A DNA stretch of 64,000 nt, from NCBI RefSeq assembly GCF_016862635.1, contig NZ_BONI01000020.1:1-64000 (forward strand), in the 5' to 3' direction. The position numbers and the translations under genes were made by a program. Below, piece by piece: positions 36,890-46,400 of this stretch. The notes beneath the pieces were generated by a model, which was given only the letters and a program-made list of their open reading frames with translations, ran no database searches and was not told the origin of the DNA. Positions within the stretch are counted from its first letter, which is position 1; each line of letters begins with the position of its first letter. Source of the stretch: Catellatospora coxensis (GTDB taxonomy: Bacteria > Actinomycetota > Actinomycetes > Mycobacteriales > Micromonosporaceae).

Positions 36890-37915
36890 TCAGTGCAGCG
36901 TGCTGGCCCGCCCGGTGCTGTCACGTACCACCAGCTCAGCGGGGGCGGGCACGAGCCGCCCGCCCGGCTCGTCGTCGAGCAGCAGCCGCATGGCCCGCGC
37001 GCCGATGTCGGCCAGCTCCAGCCGCACCGTGGTCAGCGCCGGGGTGAGGTCGGTGGCGACCGGCAGGTCGTCGAAACCCGCCACGGAGATCTGCTCCGGC
37101 ACGGGGCGGCCCAGCTCGCGCAGGGCGGCCAGCGCGCCCGCCGCCATCAGGTCGTTCAGCGCGAAGATCGCGGTCAGCCCAGGGTGGTCGCGCAGCAGCT
37201 CGTGGGTCGCGGCACGGCCGCCCTCGCGGGTGAAGTCGGCGTGGACCAGCGCCGGCCCGGTCACCACGGAGGTGAAACCGGCCAGCCGCTGGGCGACCGT
37301 GGCCAGGCCGGCCGGACCGGTGACCACCCCGATCTCGCGGTGCCCCAGGCCGACCAGGTGCTCGGCGACGAGGCGGCCACCGCCGTACTGGTCGGGTTCG
37401 ACGGTGTCGATGCCGGCGCCGTGCGCGCCGATCGCGGCCACCCGGCCGCCCGACTCCGTGAACGCCGCCACCTCCTCGGCGAACGGCTCGCCGACGAACG
37501 CCGAACCGGCCAGCAGCACCGCGCGGGCCCGCTGCGCGCGCAGCCGGGCCAGGTAGTCGCGCTCCAGCCCGGGGTCGCGGAAGGTGTTCGCCACCAGCAC
37601 CATCAGGTCGTGCTCGCGGGCCACGTCCATCGCGCCGGCCGCGATCGCGGCGAAGTACGGGTCGGCGATGTCGTGCACCAGCACCCCGACGACCGTGCTG
37701 CGGGAGCGGGCCAGCGACTGCGCCGGGGCGTGCGCGACGTAGCGCAGCTCGGCGGCCGCGGTGGTGACCCGTTCGGCGAGCGCCTCGGCCACCCTGCGGC
37801 CGCCGCTGCCGTGCAGCACCCGGGACGCGGTGGCCAGCGAGACACCGGCCGCCGTGGCGACCTGCTGCAGCGTGACGGCGCCGCCGGGCGCTCTGGTTGA
37901 CGAGGTTCGAGGCAT
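36890..37915 (-). CDS. LacI-family transcriptional regulator
   Basis: A 341-aa repressor. The N-terminal helix-turn-helix (VTLQQVATAAGVSLATASRVL) is followed by the hinge AQSLARSRS and the periplasmic-binding-like effector domain (VGVLVHDIADPYFAAIA; ALNDLMAAGAL; SVAGFDDLPVA). It is divergent from a three-gene carbohydrate operon, and the palindrome between them is its likely operator. The inducer is unknown, probably a sugar or sugar acid. Confidence 0.93.
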   Translation of the reverse strand: MPRTSSTRAPGGAVTLQQVATAAGVSLATASRVLHGSGGRRVAEALAERVTTAAAELRYVAHAPAQSLARSRSTVVGVLVHDIADPYFAAIAAGAMDVAREHDLMVLVANTFRDPGLERDYLARLRAQRARAVLLAGSAFVGEPFAEEVAAFTESGGRVAAIGAHGAGIDTVEPDQYGGGRLVAEHLVGLGHREIGVVTGPAGLATVAQRLAGFTSVVTGPALVHADFTREGGRAATHELLRDHPGLTAIFALNDLMAAGALAALRELGRPVPEQISVAGFDDLPVATDLTPALTTVRLELADIGARAMRLLLDDEPGGRLVPAPAELVVRDSTGRASTLH

Positions 37916-37940
37916 GGGCGTAGGGTACCGCCTCGCAGGC

Positions 37941-37954
37941 GGAAAGCGCTTTCC
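37941..37954. promoter_or_regulatory. LacI-type operator
   Basis: GGAAAGCGCTTTCC is a perfect 14-bp palindrome with the central CG expected for LacI-family operators. It lies 26 bp from the repressor start and 95 bp before the oxidoreductase gene, so it could control both directions. Confidence 0.8.
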
Positions 37955-38048
37955 ACCCCCGCCCTCGCCGCAGCTCCTCCGAGACGCGGCCTCCCCGATC
38001 CCGACAGGTCGTGCTCGCATCACGACCTGCCAGACGAGAGGTACGAGC

Positions 38049-39194
38049 ATGGACCGCAGAACTGTCGGCATCGTCATGAACGGTGTCACCGGCCGAATGG
38101 GCTACCGCCAGCACCTGGTGCGGTCCATCCTGGCCATCCGCGAGCAGGGGGGCCTCACCCTCGCCGACGGCACGGTGGTGTGGCCGGAGCCGGTGCTCGT
38201 CGGCCGCAACGCCGCGAAGCTGGAGCAGCTCGCCGAACAGCACGGGCTCACCCGCTACACCACCGACCTGGCCGCGGCCCTGGCCGACGACAGCAACGAG
38301 ATCTACTTCGACGCGCAGGTGACCACCGCTCGCGTCGCCGCGCTGCGCCAGGCCATCGCCGCGGGCAAGCACATCTACACCGAGAAGCCGACCGCCGAGT
38401 CGCTGGCCGACGCCGTCGCGCTGGCCGACGAGGCGCGGGCCGCGGGCATCAAGCACGGCGTGGTCGCCGACAAGCTCTACCTGCCCGGTCTGCTGAAGTT
38501 GCGCCGCCTGGTCGAGTCGGGCTTCTTCGGCCGCATCCTGTCGGTGCGCGTCGAGTTCGGCTACTGGGTGTTCGAGGGCGACTGGCAGGCCGCGCAGCGG
38601 CCGAGCTGGAACTACCGGTCCGAGGACGGCGGCGGCATCATCCTGGACATGTTCCCGCACTGGCGGTACGTGCTCGACCACGTGATCGCCCCGGTGCGCT
38701 CGGTCTACGCGCAGATGGCCACACACATCCCGCAGCGCTGGGACGAGCAGGGCGACGCCTACCCGGCCACCGCCGACGACGCCGCGTACGCCGTGCTGGA
38801 GCTGGAGGGCGGCATCGTCGCCTCCGTCAACAGTTCCTGGACCACCCGGGTGGACCGCACCGAGCTGGTGACGTTCCACGTCGACGGCACCGAGGGCAGC
38901 GCCGTGGCGGGCCTGCGCAACTGCCGCGTCCAGCACCGGGCCACCACCCCGAAGCCGGTGTGGAACCCGGACCTGCCGGTCAGCCACGACTTCCGCGACC
39001 AGTGGACCGAGCTGCCGGAGAACGACGTGTACGACAACGGCTTCAAGCGGCAGTGGGAGGAGTTCCTGGCGTACGTGGTCGCCGACGCGCCGTACGGCCA
39101 CGACCTCTACGCGGGCGCCCGCGGCGTGCAGCTGGCCGAGCTGGGCCTGCAGTCGGCCCGCGAGGGCCGCAAGATCCTGGTCGGTGACCTGTGA
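38049..39194 (+). CDS. Gfo/Idh/MocA-family oxidoreductase
   Basis: A 381-aa NAD(P)-dependent dehydrogenase. The N-terminus GIVMNGVTGRMGYRQHLVRS is a nucleotide-binding strand-helix. The family motif appears as HIYTEKPTAES (Glu-Lys-Pro), and the Asp/His region as GGGIILDMFPHWRYVLDHV. It probably oxidises a sugar or cyclitol. ATG 38049 has GAGAGG upstream. Its stop overlaps the next start (GTGA). Confidence 0.9.
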   Translation: MDRRTVGIVMNGVTGRMGYRQHLVRSILAIREQGGLTLADGTVVWPEPVLVGRNAAKLEQLAEQHGLTRYTTDLAAALADDSNEIYFDAQVTTARVAALRQAIAAGKHIYTEKPTAESLADAVALADEARAAGIKHGVVADKLYLPGLLKLRRLVESGFFGRILSVRVEFGYWVFEGDWQAAQRPSWNYRSEDGGGIILDMFPHWRYVLDHVIAPVRSVYAQMATHIPQRWDEQGDAYPATADDAAYAVLELEGGIVASVNSSWTTRVDRTELVTFHVDGTEGSAVAGLRNCRVQHRATTPKPVWNPDLPVSHDFRDQWTELPENDVYDNGFKRQWEEFLAYVVADAPYGHDLYAGARGVQLAELGLQSAREGRKILVGDL

Positions 39195-40312
39195 ACACGC
39201 CCGCGACCGAACCCGACGCCACCGGGCACGGCCGCCCGGGCAAGGCCGCCCCGCGCAGCCGGGTCTTCTACGCGGCGGCGCACGTCGTGGCCGACCCGGC
39301 CGCCGACAACGGTGCGGGCCGCCCCGCGGTCGTCGACTGGGACGCCACCATGCGGTTCCGGCACCACCTGTGGTCGCTGGGGCTGGGCATCGCCGACGCG
39401 ATGGACACCGCGCAGCGTGGCATGGGCCTGGACTGGGCCGCCACCACGGAGCTGATCCGCCGCAGCGGCGCGGAGGCCAGGTCCGTCGGTGGGCGGCTGG
39501 CCTGCGGCGCGGGCACCGACCAGCTCGCGCCCGGCGCGCACAGCCTGGCCGCGATCGAGGCGGCGTACGCCGAGCAGCTCGACGTGGTGCAGGAGTCGGG
39601 CGCGAAGGTCATCCTGATGGCGTCGCGGGCGCTGGCCGCGGCCGCCACGGGTCCGGCCGACTACCACGCCGTCTACGGCAAGCTGCTGGCGCAGGCCGAG
39701 CAGCCGGTGATCCTGCACTGGCTGGGCGACATGTTCGACCCGGCGCTGGCCGGCTACTGGGGCGCGGCCGACCTGGACGCGGCGACCGAGAGCGCGCTGG
39801 AGCTGATCCACGCCAACGCCTCCAAGATCGACGGCATCAAGGTGTCGCTGCTCGACGAGGCCCGCGAGGTCGCGATCCGGCGGCGGCTGCCCGAGGGCGT
39901 ACGCCTCTACACCGGCGACGACTTCAACTACCCGCAGCTGATCGCAGGTGACGACGTCGGTTACTCGGACGCCCTGCTGGGCATCTTCGACGCCATCGCG
40001 GTCCCCGCCGCGAAGGCCCTGGAGCTGCTGGACGCGGGCGACACCGCCGGGTTCCGCGCGGTCCTCGACCCGACCGTGCCGCTGGCCAAGCACATCTTCG
40101 GCACGCCGACCTACCACTACAAGACCGGCATCGTGTTCCTGGCCTGGCTCAACGGCCACCAGGACCGCTTCGTCATGGTGGGCGGGCAGGAGCACTCGCG
40201 CTCCCGGGACCACCTGCTGGAGCTGCACCGCCTGGCGGGGGAGGCGGGCGTGCTCGACGATCCCGATCTGGCCGCCGACCGGCTCGCGCGCTACCTGGAC
40301 GGCGCGGCATGA
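39191..40312 (+). CDS. DUF993 family protein (dihydrodipicolinate synthase-like aldolase)
   Basis: A 373-aa TIM-barrel protein matching the DUF993 group, often named dihydrodipicolinate synthase family. Visible segments include MRFRHHLWSLGLGIADAMDTAQRG and VILHWLGDMFDPALAGYWG. The likely Schiff-base Lys is in KIDGIKVSLLD, and GVRLYTGDDFNYP follows. It probably cleaves a keto-acid made by its neighbours. It overlaps both flanking genes by 4 bp (GTGA, ATGA). Confidence 0.85.
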   Translation: MNTPATEPDATGHGRPGKAAPRSRVFYAAAHVVADPAADNGAGRPAVVDWDATMRFRHHLWSLGLGIADAMDTAQRGMGLDWAATTELIRRSGAEARSVGGRLACGAGTDQLAPGAHSLAAIEAAYAEQLDVVQESGAKVILMASRALAAAATGPADYHAVYGKLLAQAEQPVILHWLGDMFDPALAGYWGAADLDAATESALELIHANASKIDGIKVSLLDEAREVAIRRRLPEGVRLYTGDDFNYPQLIAGDDVGYSDALLGIFDAIAVPAAKALELLDAGDTAGFRAVLDPTVPLAKHIFGTPTYHYKTGIVFLAWLNGHQDRFVMVGGQEHSRSRDHLLELHRLAGEAGVLDDPDLAADRLARYLDGAA

Positions 40313-41118
40313 GGCTGTCGCTGAACACCGCCACCATCAAGAAGGCGACCCTGGCCCAGGCCGCCCGGCTGTGCGCCGAGAACGGCATCACCGGCATCGG
40401 CCCGTGGCGGGACGTGGTCGAGACGGCGGGCGGGGCGAAGGCCGCCCGGCGGCTGCTCGACGAGTACGGGCTGACCGTCACCAGCCTGTGCCGGGGCGGC
40501 TTCGTCACCACCGGCTCGGCGGGGTCGCTGGAAGACAACCGGCGCGCCATCGAGGAGGCGGCCGAGCTCGGCACGCCCGAACTCGTGCTGGTCGTCGGCG
40601 GGCTGGCCGAGGGTTCGAAGGATCTGCCCGCGGCCCGCGCCAACGTGGCCCGGGCCCTGGAACAGCTCGTGCCGTATGCGAGCGGCCACGGCGTACGCCT
40701 GGCGATCGAGCCGCTGCACCCGATGTTCTGCGCCGACCGGGCGGTGGTGTCCACCCTCGGCCAGGCCCTGGACCTGGCCGAGGCGTTCGCCCCGCACGAG
40801 GTCGGCGTCGTGGTCGACACCTACCACGTGTGGTGGGACCCGGAGCTGTTCGGCCAGATCAGCCGGGCCGAGGGCCGCATATCGGCGTACCAGGTCTGCG
40901 ACTGGGTCGTCCCGCTGCCCGCCGACATGCTGCTCGGCCGGGGCCACGTCGGCGACGGCCACATCGACTTCGCCCCGATCACCGACGCGGTCCGCCGCGC
41001 CGGCTACACCGGCCACGTCGAGGTCGAGATCTTCAACCAGACGATCTGGGACACCGACCCCGCCGAAACGGTGAAGACGGTGGTGGACCGCCACCTCACC
41101 CACCTCGGCCCCGTCTGA
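40309..41118 (+). CDS. sugar phosphate isomerase/epimerase (xylose isomerase-like barrel)
   Basis: A 269-aa TIM-barrel enzyme. Metal-site segments are LAIEPLHPMFCADRAVVS, VGVVVDTYHVWWDPELF, GHVGDGHIDF and GHVEVEIFNQ, supplying the Glu, Asp, His and Glu ligands of this family. It is last in the LacI-controlled operon and overlaps the DUF993 gene (ATGA). It is followed by repeat C, which can form a terminator. Confidence 0.9.
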   Translation: MRLSLNTATIKKATLAQAARLCAENGITGIGPWRDVVETAGGAKAARRLLDEYGLTVTSLCRGGFVTTGSAGSLEDNRRAIEEAAELGTPELVLVVGGLAEGSKDLPAARANVARALEQLVPYASGHGVRLAIEPLHPMFCADRAVVSTLGQALDLAEAFAPHEVGVVVDTYHVWWDPELFGQISRAEGRISAYQVCDWVVPLPADMLLGRGHVGDGHIDFAPITDAVRRAGYTGHVEVEIFNQTIWDTDPAETVKTVVDRHLTHLGPV

Positions 41119-41125
41119 GAACAGA

Positions 41126-41171
41126 GGAAGGGCGCCTTCACATCGCCATGCGTTGTAGAAGGCGCCCTTCC
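41126..41171. repeat. palindromic repeat C, complete copy; possible bidirectional terminator
   Basis: GGAAGGGCGCCTTC (41126-41139) and GAAGGCGCCCTTCC (41158-41171) pair perfectly around an 18-base loop. It lies between two convergent gene ends, 8 and 11 bp from the stops, so it can end transcription both ways. Half of the same element is at 22050-22073. Confidence 0.8.
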
Positions 41172-41181
41172 CTGACGTCTG

Positions 41182-41535
41182 TCAGGCGGTGCCTGCGGCG
41201 GCGATACTGCCGTCGGGGGTGGCGAGGTAGACCGGGATGCCGGTCGTGACGTCGCGGACCGCGGCCAGGTCCTGGCCGTCGACCTTCGACGCCTCGGTGA
41301 CCACCAGGGCCGCCTCCAACGTGCTCGCGCCCGCGGCCACCGCGGAGGCCACCGCGAGCCGCAGCGCCGACACCGAGAACGACGGCAGGTTGATGCTCAC
41401 GCCGGTGTACGTGCGCCCGTCGCCGTCACGCACCGCCGCGCCCTCGATCGCGCCGATCCGGGCGCGGGCCGAGCGGGCCATGGTGAGCAGCTTGCGGTCC
41501 TCGGCCGAGACGGATTCGAGGGTGACGTCAGACAT
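41182..41535 (-). CDS. cytidine deaminase-like protein lacking catalytic residues
   Basis: A 117-aa protein with the cytidine deaminase outline (TMARSARARIGAIEGAAV; DGRTYTGVSINLPSFSVSALRLAVASAVAAG). The zinc His/Cys-Ala-Glu motif expected after the GVSIN strand reads VSALR, and no PCxxC is present. It is therefore probably inactive as a deaminase. Its position after corC, where actinobacteria usually carry cdd, supports the family call. It overlaps corC by 8 bp. Confidence 0.8.
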   Translation of the reverse strand: MSDVTLESVSAEDRKLLTMARSARARIGAIEGAAVRDGDGRTYTGVSINLPSFSVSALRLAVASAVAAGASTLEAALVVTEASKVDGQDLAAVRDVTTGIPVYLATPDGSIAAAGTA

Positions 41536-42844
41536 CTGCCATGTGCCTTTCGGAGGGGGTCGTCTCGTCGGCCGGCTCCTCGCGGGTCACCAGCACCGTG
41601 TCGATGTGGTTGCGCCGACCGGTGGTGCCCTCGGCGACCAGGGTCAGCCCGCCCACGGACACCCGCGCGCCGGGGATCGGCACCCGGCCCAGCGCCTGGG
41701 CGAGCAGGCCGGCGACGGTCTCCACCTCGTCGGCGGGCAGCTCGACGTCGAACAGCTCGCCGAGGTCCTCGATGGGCAGCCGCCCGGTCACCCGCACCGC
41801 GCCGTCCGCCAGCCGCTCGACCGGGGGCCGCTCGACGTCGTACTCGTCGGTGATCTCGCCGACGATCTCCTCGAGGATGTCCTCGATGGTGATCAGGCCG
41901 GCGGTGCCGCCGTACTCGTCGATGACGATGGCGAGGTGGGTGCGGGCGGCCTGCATCTCCGACAGCAGGTCGTCGACGGGCTTGAACTCGGGCACGAACG
42001 CCGCGACCCGCATCAGGTGCTCGACCGGCGTCGCCGCGCCGCCCTCCTGCACCTGGCGGGCCATGTCCTTGAGGTACACCACGCCGAGCACGTCGTCGAC
42101 GGACTCGCCGATGACCGGCACCCGGGAGAAGCCGGAGCGCAGGGCCAGCGCGAGCGCCTGCTCGGCGGTCTTGGTCGACTCCACCCAGACCATCTCGGTG
42201 CGCGGCACCATGACCTCGCGGGCGATGGTGTCGCCCAGCGCGAACACGGAGTGGATCATCTCGCGCTCGCCGTGCTCCACGACGCCGCGCTGCTCGGCGA
42301 GGTCGACCAGTTCCCGCAGCTCCACCTGGGTGCTGGCGAACGGGCCCTCGCGGAAGCCCTTGCCCGGGGTGACCGCGTTACCAATGATGATCAGCAGGCT
42401 GGCCAGCGGGCCGAGCACCCGGCCGAGCCAGCGGAGCACGGGCGCGGTGTAGCGGCCCACCTCGTACGCGTGCTGACGGCCGATCGTGCGCGGGGCCACG
42501 CCCACCACCACGAAGCTGATCACGCTCATCGCGCCGGCGGTGACCAGCGCGGCCGTCCAGCCGGGCCCGAACGTGTCCACGGCGACCAGGGCCACCAGTG
42601 TGGTGGCGGTCAGCTCGCACAGCAGCCGCAGCAGCAGGAGCAGGTTGATGTGACGTACCGCGTCGGCCGCCACCGCCTGCAGCGCCGCCGCGCCGCGTAG
42701 GCCTTCCCGGTTCAGTTCCGCCGCGCGGGCGGGAGAGATCACGGCGAGGGCCGATTCGGTCATCGCGAACAGCCCCGCCAGCACCACCAGACCGGCCGCG
42801 GACCAGAGCAGCGGCGCGTCGGGCAGGCCGCCCAGCTCGGTCAC
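41528..42844 (-). CDS. CNNM/CorC-type (hemolysin C family) membrane protein
   Basis: A 438-aa protein. The N-terminal half is a DUF21/CNNM membrane domain with about four hydrophobic segments (LFAMTESALAVIS; MSVISFVVVGVAPRTIG). Two CBS domains follow (GDTIAREVMVPRTEMVWV; HLAIVIDEYGGTAGLITIEDILEEIVGEI), then a CorC_HlyC transporter-associated domain. The family is linked to magnesium/cobalt export. GTG start 42844. It overlaps the cdd-like gene and lies 40 bp from ybeY. Confidence 0.93.
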   Translation of the reverse strand: MTELGGLPDAPLLWSAAGLVVLAGLFAMTESALAVISPARAAELNREGLRGAAALQAVAADAVRHINLLLLLRLLCELTATTLVALVAVDTFGPGWTAALVTAGAMSVISFVVVGVAPRTIGRQHAYEVGRYTAPVLRWLGRVLGPLASLLIIIGNAVTPGKGFREGPFASTQVELRELVDLAEQRGVVEHGEREMIHSVFALGDTIAREVMVPRTEMVWVESTKTAEQALALALRSGFSRVPVIGESVDDVLGVVYLKDMARQVQEGGAATPVEHLMRVAAFVPEFKPVDDLLSEMQAARTHLAIVIDEYGGTAGLITIEDILEEIVGEITDEYDVERPPVERLADGAVRVTGRLPIEDLGELFDVELPADEVETVAGLLAQALGRVPIPGARVSVGGLTLVAEGTTGRRNHIDTVLVTREEPADETTPSERHMADV

Positions 42845-42884
42845 CGCACTGCCCCGCCAAGAGTCGGGACGGTATGGGCAGGAT

Positions 42885-43436
42885 TCATGATCCGCTCGCC
42901 CCGCCCGCTGCCCGAGCCTGCCAGCTGTCCAGGAGTTTGCCCTGCAGGGCGAACATCTCCCGCTCCTCCTCCGGCTCGGCGTGGTCGTAGCCGAGCAGAT
43001 GCAGCACGCCGTGGATGGTGAGCATGCTCAGCTCGTCCGCGGTGCTGTAGTCACCGTGCAGCCCGGGGGCGGGCGCATCCGGCACGCTATCACCGGTGCG
43101 CATGCGCGGGTCGGCGGAGCCGTACCGCAGCGCCTGCGCCGCGGCCACCTCCGGGCAGAGCACGATGTCGCCGAGCAGCGACGGCTGCCCGCCGGAGGAC
43201 TCCGACGGGCCGTGGTCGATGGTGTCCTCGTCCATCGGGAAGGCCAGCACGTCCGTGGGGCCGTCCTTGTCCATCCAGCGGTGGTTCAGCTCCGCCATGT
43301 AGTCGGAGTCGACCAGCAGCACCGACAGCTCGGCGAGCGGGTTGACCCCCATCTGGACCAGGGCGTGCCGGGCGACGGCGACGATGTTGTCCGCGTCGAC
43401 GTCGATTCCGGACTCGTTGGCGATCTCGATAGACAC
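42885..43436 (-). CDS. ybeY: endoribonuclease YbeY
   Basis: A 183-aa metalloprotein with the zinc motif [11 protein letters not shown] and the segments [21 protein letters not shown] and [16 protein letters not shown]. It processes 16S rRNA 3' ends and takes part in ribosome quality control. A loop between the two motifs (about residues 80-130) is longer than usual. GTG start 43436 with GAAGAG upstream. It follows phoH closely. Confidence 0.95.
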   Translation of the reverse strand: MSIEIANESGIDVDADNIVAVARHALVQMGVNPLAELSVLLVDSDYMAELNHRWMDKDGPTDVLAFPMDEDTIDHGPSESSGGQPSLLGDIVLCPEVAAAQALRYGSADPRMRTGDSVPDAPAPGLHGDYSTADELSMLTIHGVLHLLGYDHAEPEEEREMFALQGKLLDSWQARAAGGASGS

Positions 43437-43453
43437 TCTTCAATCCCTAATCG

Positions 43454-44497
<1,044 letters not shown>

Positions 44498-44639
44498 AAG
44501 TCGGCCGACCGGCCTTCCGCCACCCGCTCTCCGCACTCACCGGACCGGCTAGGTCGCCGCCCGCTTGGTCCCATCGTAGTCACCGATCCCACCATCGCCG
44601 CCAGTGGTTATGACGGCGTGCCCGAATCCGGACTCGGGT

Positions 44640-46013
44640 TCATTGGCTCACCCATACGCCGTCGAAGGTCTCCTGGCGCCGGGTGAAGCGGTAGGTCGCC
44701 CAGTGCATCCGGACCACCTCGCCGGCCGCGTCGCGGGTCAGCCGCAGGCGCTCGCCCACCTCCCGGCCCGACACGGTACGCAGCACGTCCGGCTCGCCGG
44801 GCAGCGCCGCGAAGACGGCCGGGGGCGCGTCGGCCGGGTCGTCCGCGCCGCGGCCGGTCAGCACGCCGCCCTCCCAGCGGAACACGTACTCGTAGCCCTC
44901 GCCCCACCAGCGGCCCAGCACGCCGCGCAGGTGCACGGGCGCGGGCTCGCCCGGGGTCCACGGCGCGACGTCGACCGGGTCGGCGGCCAGCGCCTCCTCG
45001 ATCAGCCGGTGCGGCAGGTCGAGGATCGCCGAGGCGGTGCCGGAGGAGGCCAGCACGGCCGCGGCCATACCCCCGGGATTGCCGGGGCCGCCATGCCGGC
45101 CGCACGCCGCGGCAAGGAAGCCCGGCATCGCGCCGTTGTGGCCGACGTGCAGCACGCGGCCCTCGCGGGGCCACAGCATCAGGCCCAGGCCGACGCCCGA
45201 GCCCCACAGCGTCTCGTTGCGCGGCGTGAGCGGCCAGCGCGCCTCGGCGAGGGTGTCCGCGGCCAGCACCGCGCCGTCCGGGTCCACCGACGCCGGGTCG
45301 GTCAGGAACGCCGCCCAGCGGGCCTGGTCGGCCGCGGTGCTCCACAGCTGCGCGGCCGGGCTCACCGCGCCGAAGTCGGTCGGCGGCTCGGGCCGGGCAT
45401 GGTCGGAGTACTCGTCGACCAGGTAACCCGTCGCGGCGTGCGCGGGCGCGCCGTACGTGGTGGCGGACAGGTTCAGCGGGCGGCAGACGCGCTCCTCGAC
45501 CAGGTCCCACCAGTCGCCGCCGAGCCTCCGCGCGGCCAGGTGGCCCAGCAGCGCGAAGCCCAGGTTCGAGTAGTGGAAGCGGCGCGCCGGCGGGTGGATC
45601 GCCTCGGTGCGGGCCAGGTCGTCGAGCAGGCCCGGCAGGTCCGGCGGGCTCAGCGTGTCCCACACGTCGCCGACCGGCTCACGCTGCAGGCCCGCGGTGT
45701 GCGACAGCAGCCGCCGGATGGTCAGCCCGCCGTGCGCGGGCACCTTGAGGTGCGCGCCCAGCGGGTCGTCCAGGTCCAGCAGGCCCGCGTCGCGGCACTG
45801 CAGCACCAGCACCGCGGTGAAGGTCTTCGTGATCGACCCGATCCGGAACGGGGTGTCGGCATCCAGCGGCGCGCCGGGGTTGCCGGACCCGCCCACCTGG
45901 AAGGTCCACAGCGGACGGTCGTCGCGTCGCAGCGCCACGCTGAGGGCGGGCACCCGGGCCTCGGCCTGTACGGCGCGGACCAGGCGTTCGAGAGTGCGGT
46001 TCAGGTCTGCCAC
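44640..46013 (-). CDS. serine hydrolase, beta-lactamase class C family
   Basis: A 457-aa protein. The active-site SxxK is in FRIGSITKTFTAV and the second motif is YSN (FHYSNLGFALLG). There is no signal peptide, so a cytoplasmic esterase or peptidase is more likely than a true beta-lactamase. The C-terminal 100 residues form a beta domain (GYEYVFRWEGGVL). GTG start 46013. It lies between the HIT gene and phoH. Confidence 0.88.
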   Translation of the reverse strand: MADLNRTLERLVRAVQAEARVPALSVALRRDDRPLWTFQVGGSGNPGAPLDADTPFRIGSITKTFTAVLVLQCRDAGLLDLDDPLGAHLKVPAHGGLTIRRLLSHTAGLQREPVGDVWDTLSPPDLPGLLDDLARTEAIHPPARRFHYSNLGFALLGHLAARRLGGDWWDLVEERVCRPLNLSATTYGAPAHAATGYLVDEYSDHARPEPPTDFGAVSPAAQLWSTAADQARWAAFLTDPASVDPDGAVLAADTLAEARWPLTPRNETLWGSGVGLGLMLWPREGRVLHVGHNGAMPGFLAAACGRHGGPGNPGGMAAAVLASSGTASAILDLPHRLIEEALAADPVDVAPWTPGEPAPVHLRGVLGRWWGEGYEYVFRWEGGVLTGRGADDPADAPPAVFAALPGEPDVLRTVSGREVGERLRLTRDAAGEVVRMHWATYRFTRRQETFDGVWVSQ

Positions 46014-46023
46014 GGCGGCGAGA

Positions 46024-46377
46024 CTACCCGGTGAGATCGCCGTCCATGTCGACGCCGCCGAGCACGTGCGCGTGGGCGTGGAACACGGTCTGCCCCACCG
46101 ACGCGCCCGTATTGAAGATCACCCGGAAGCCCGTGCCGTCCAGCCCCTCGGCGGCGGCCACGTCGGCGACGGTGGCCAGCACCTCGCCGGCCAGCACGGC
46201 ATCGCCCACGGCCAGCGTCGCGACGTCGGCGTAGTGCTCCTTCGGGATCACCAGCACGTGGGTGGGGGCCTTCGGCGCGATGTCCCGGAAGGCGAGGGTG
46301 CGCTCGGTCTCGGCGACCACCGTCGCGGGGATCTCCCCCACCACGATGCGGCAGAACAGGCAGTCGGCAACGGTCAC
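46024..46377 (-). CDS. HIT family (HINT-type) nucleotide hydrolase
   Basis: A 117-aa protein with CLFCRIVVGEIPATVV at the N-terminus and the histidine triad HAHAHVLGG near the end. Relatives split purine phosphoramidates. GTG 46377 best matches the family start; ATG 46398 would add seven residues. The SDR gene begins 23 bp away on the other strand, so both mRNAs may be leaderless. Confidence 0.92.
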   Translation of the reverse strand: MTVADCLFCRIVVGEIPATVVAETERTLAFRDIAPKAPTHVLVIPKEHYADVATLAVGDAVLAGEVLATVADVAAAEGLDGTGFRVIFNTGASVGQTVFHAHAHVLGGVDMDGDLTG

Positions 46378-46400
46378 GAGACAGATCGTAGGCTCCATCC

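Noticed and set aside
36936-39101. 721-codon minus-strand open frame
   Set aside because: It overlaps the LacI gene in another frame and runs antisense to the oxidoreductase; its composition is Arg/Gly/Pro-rich.
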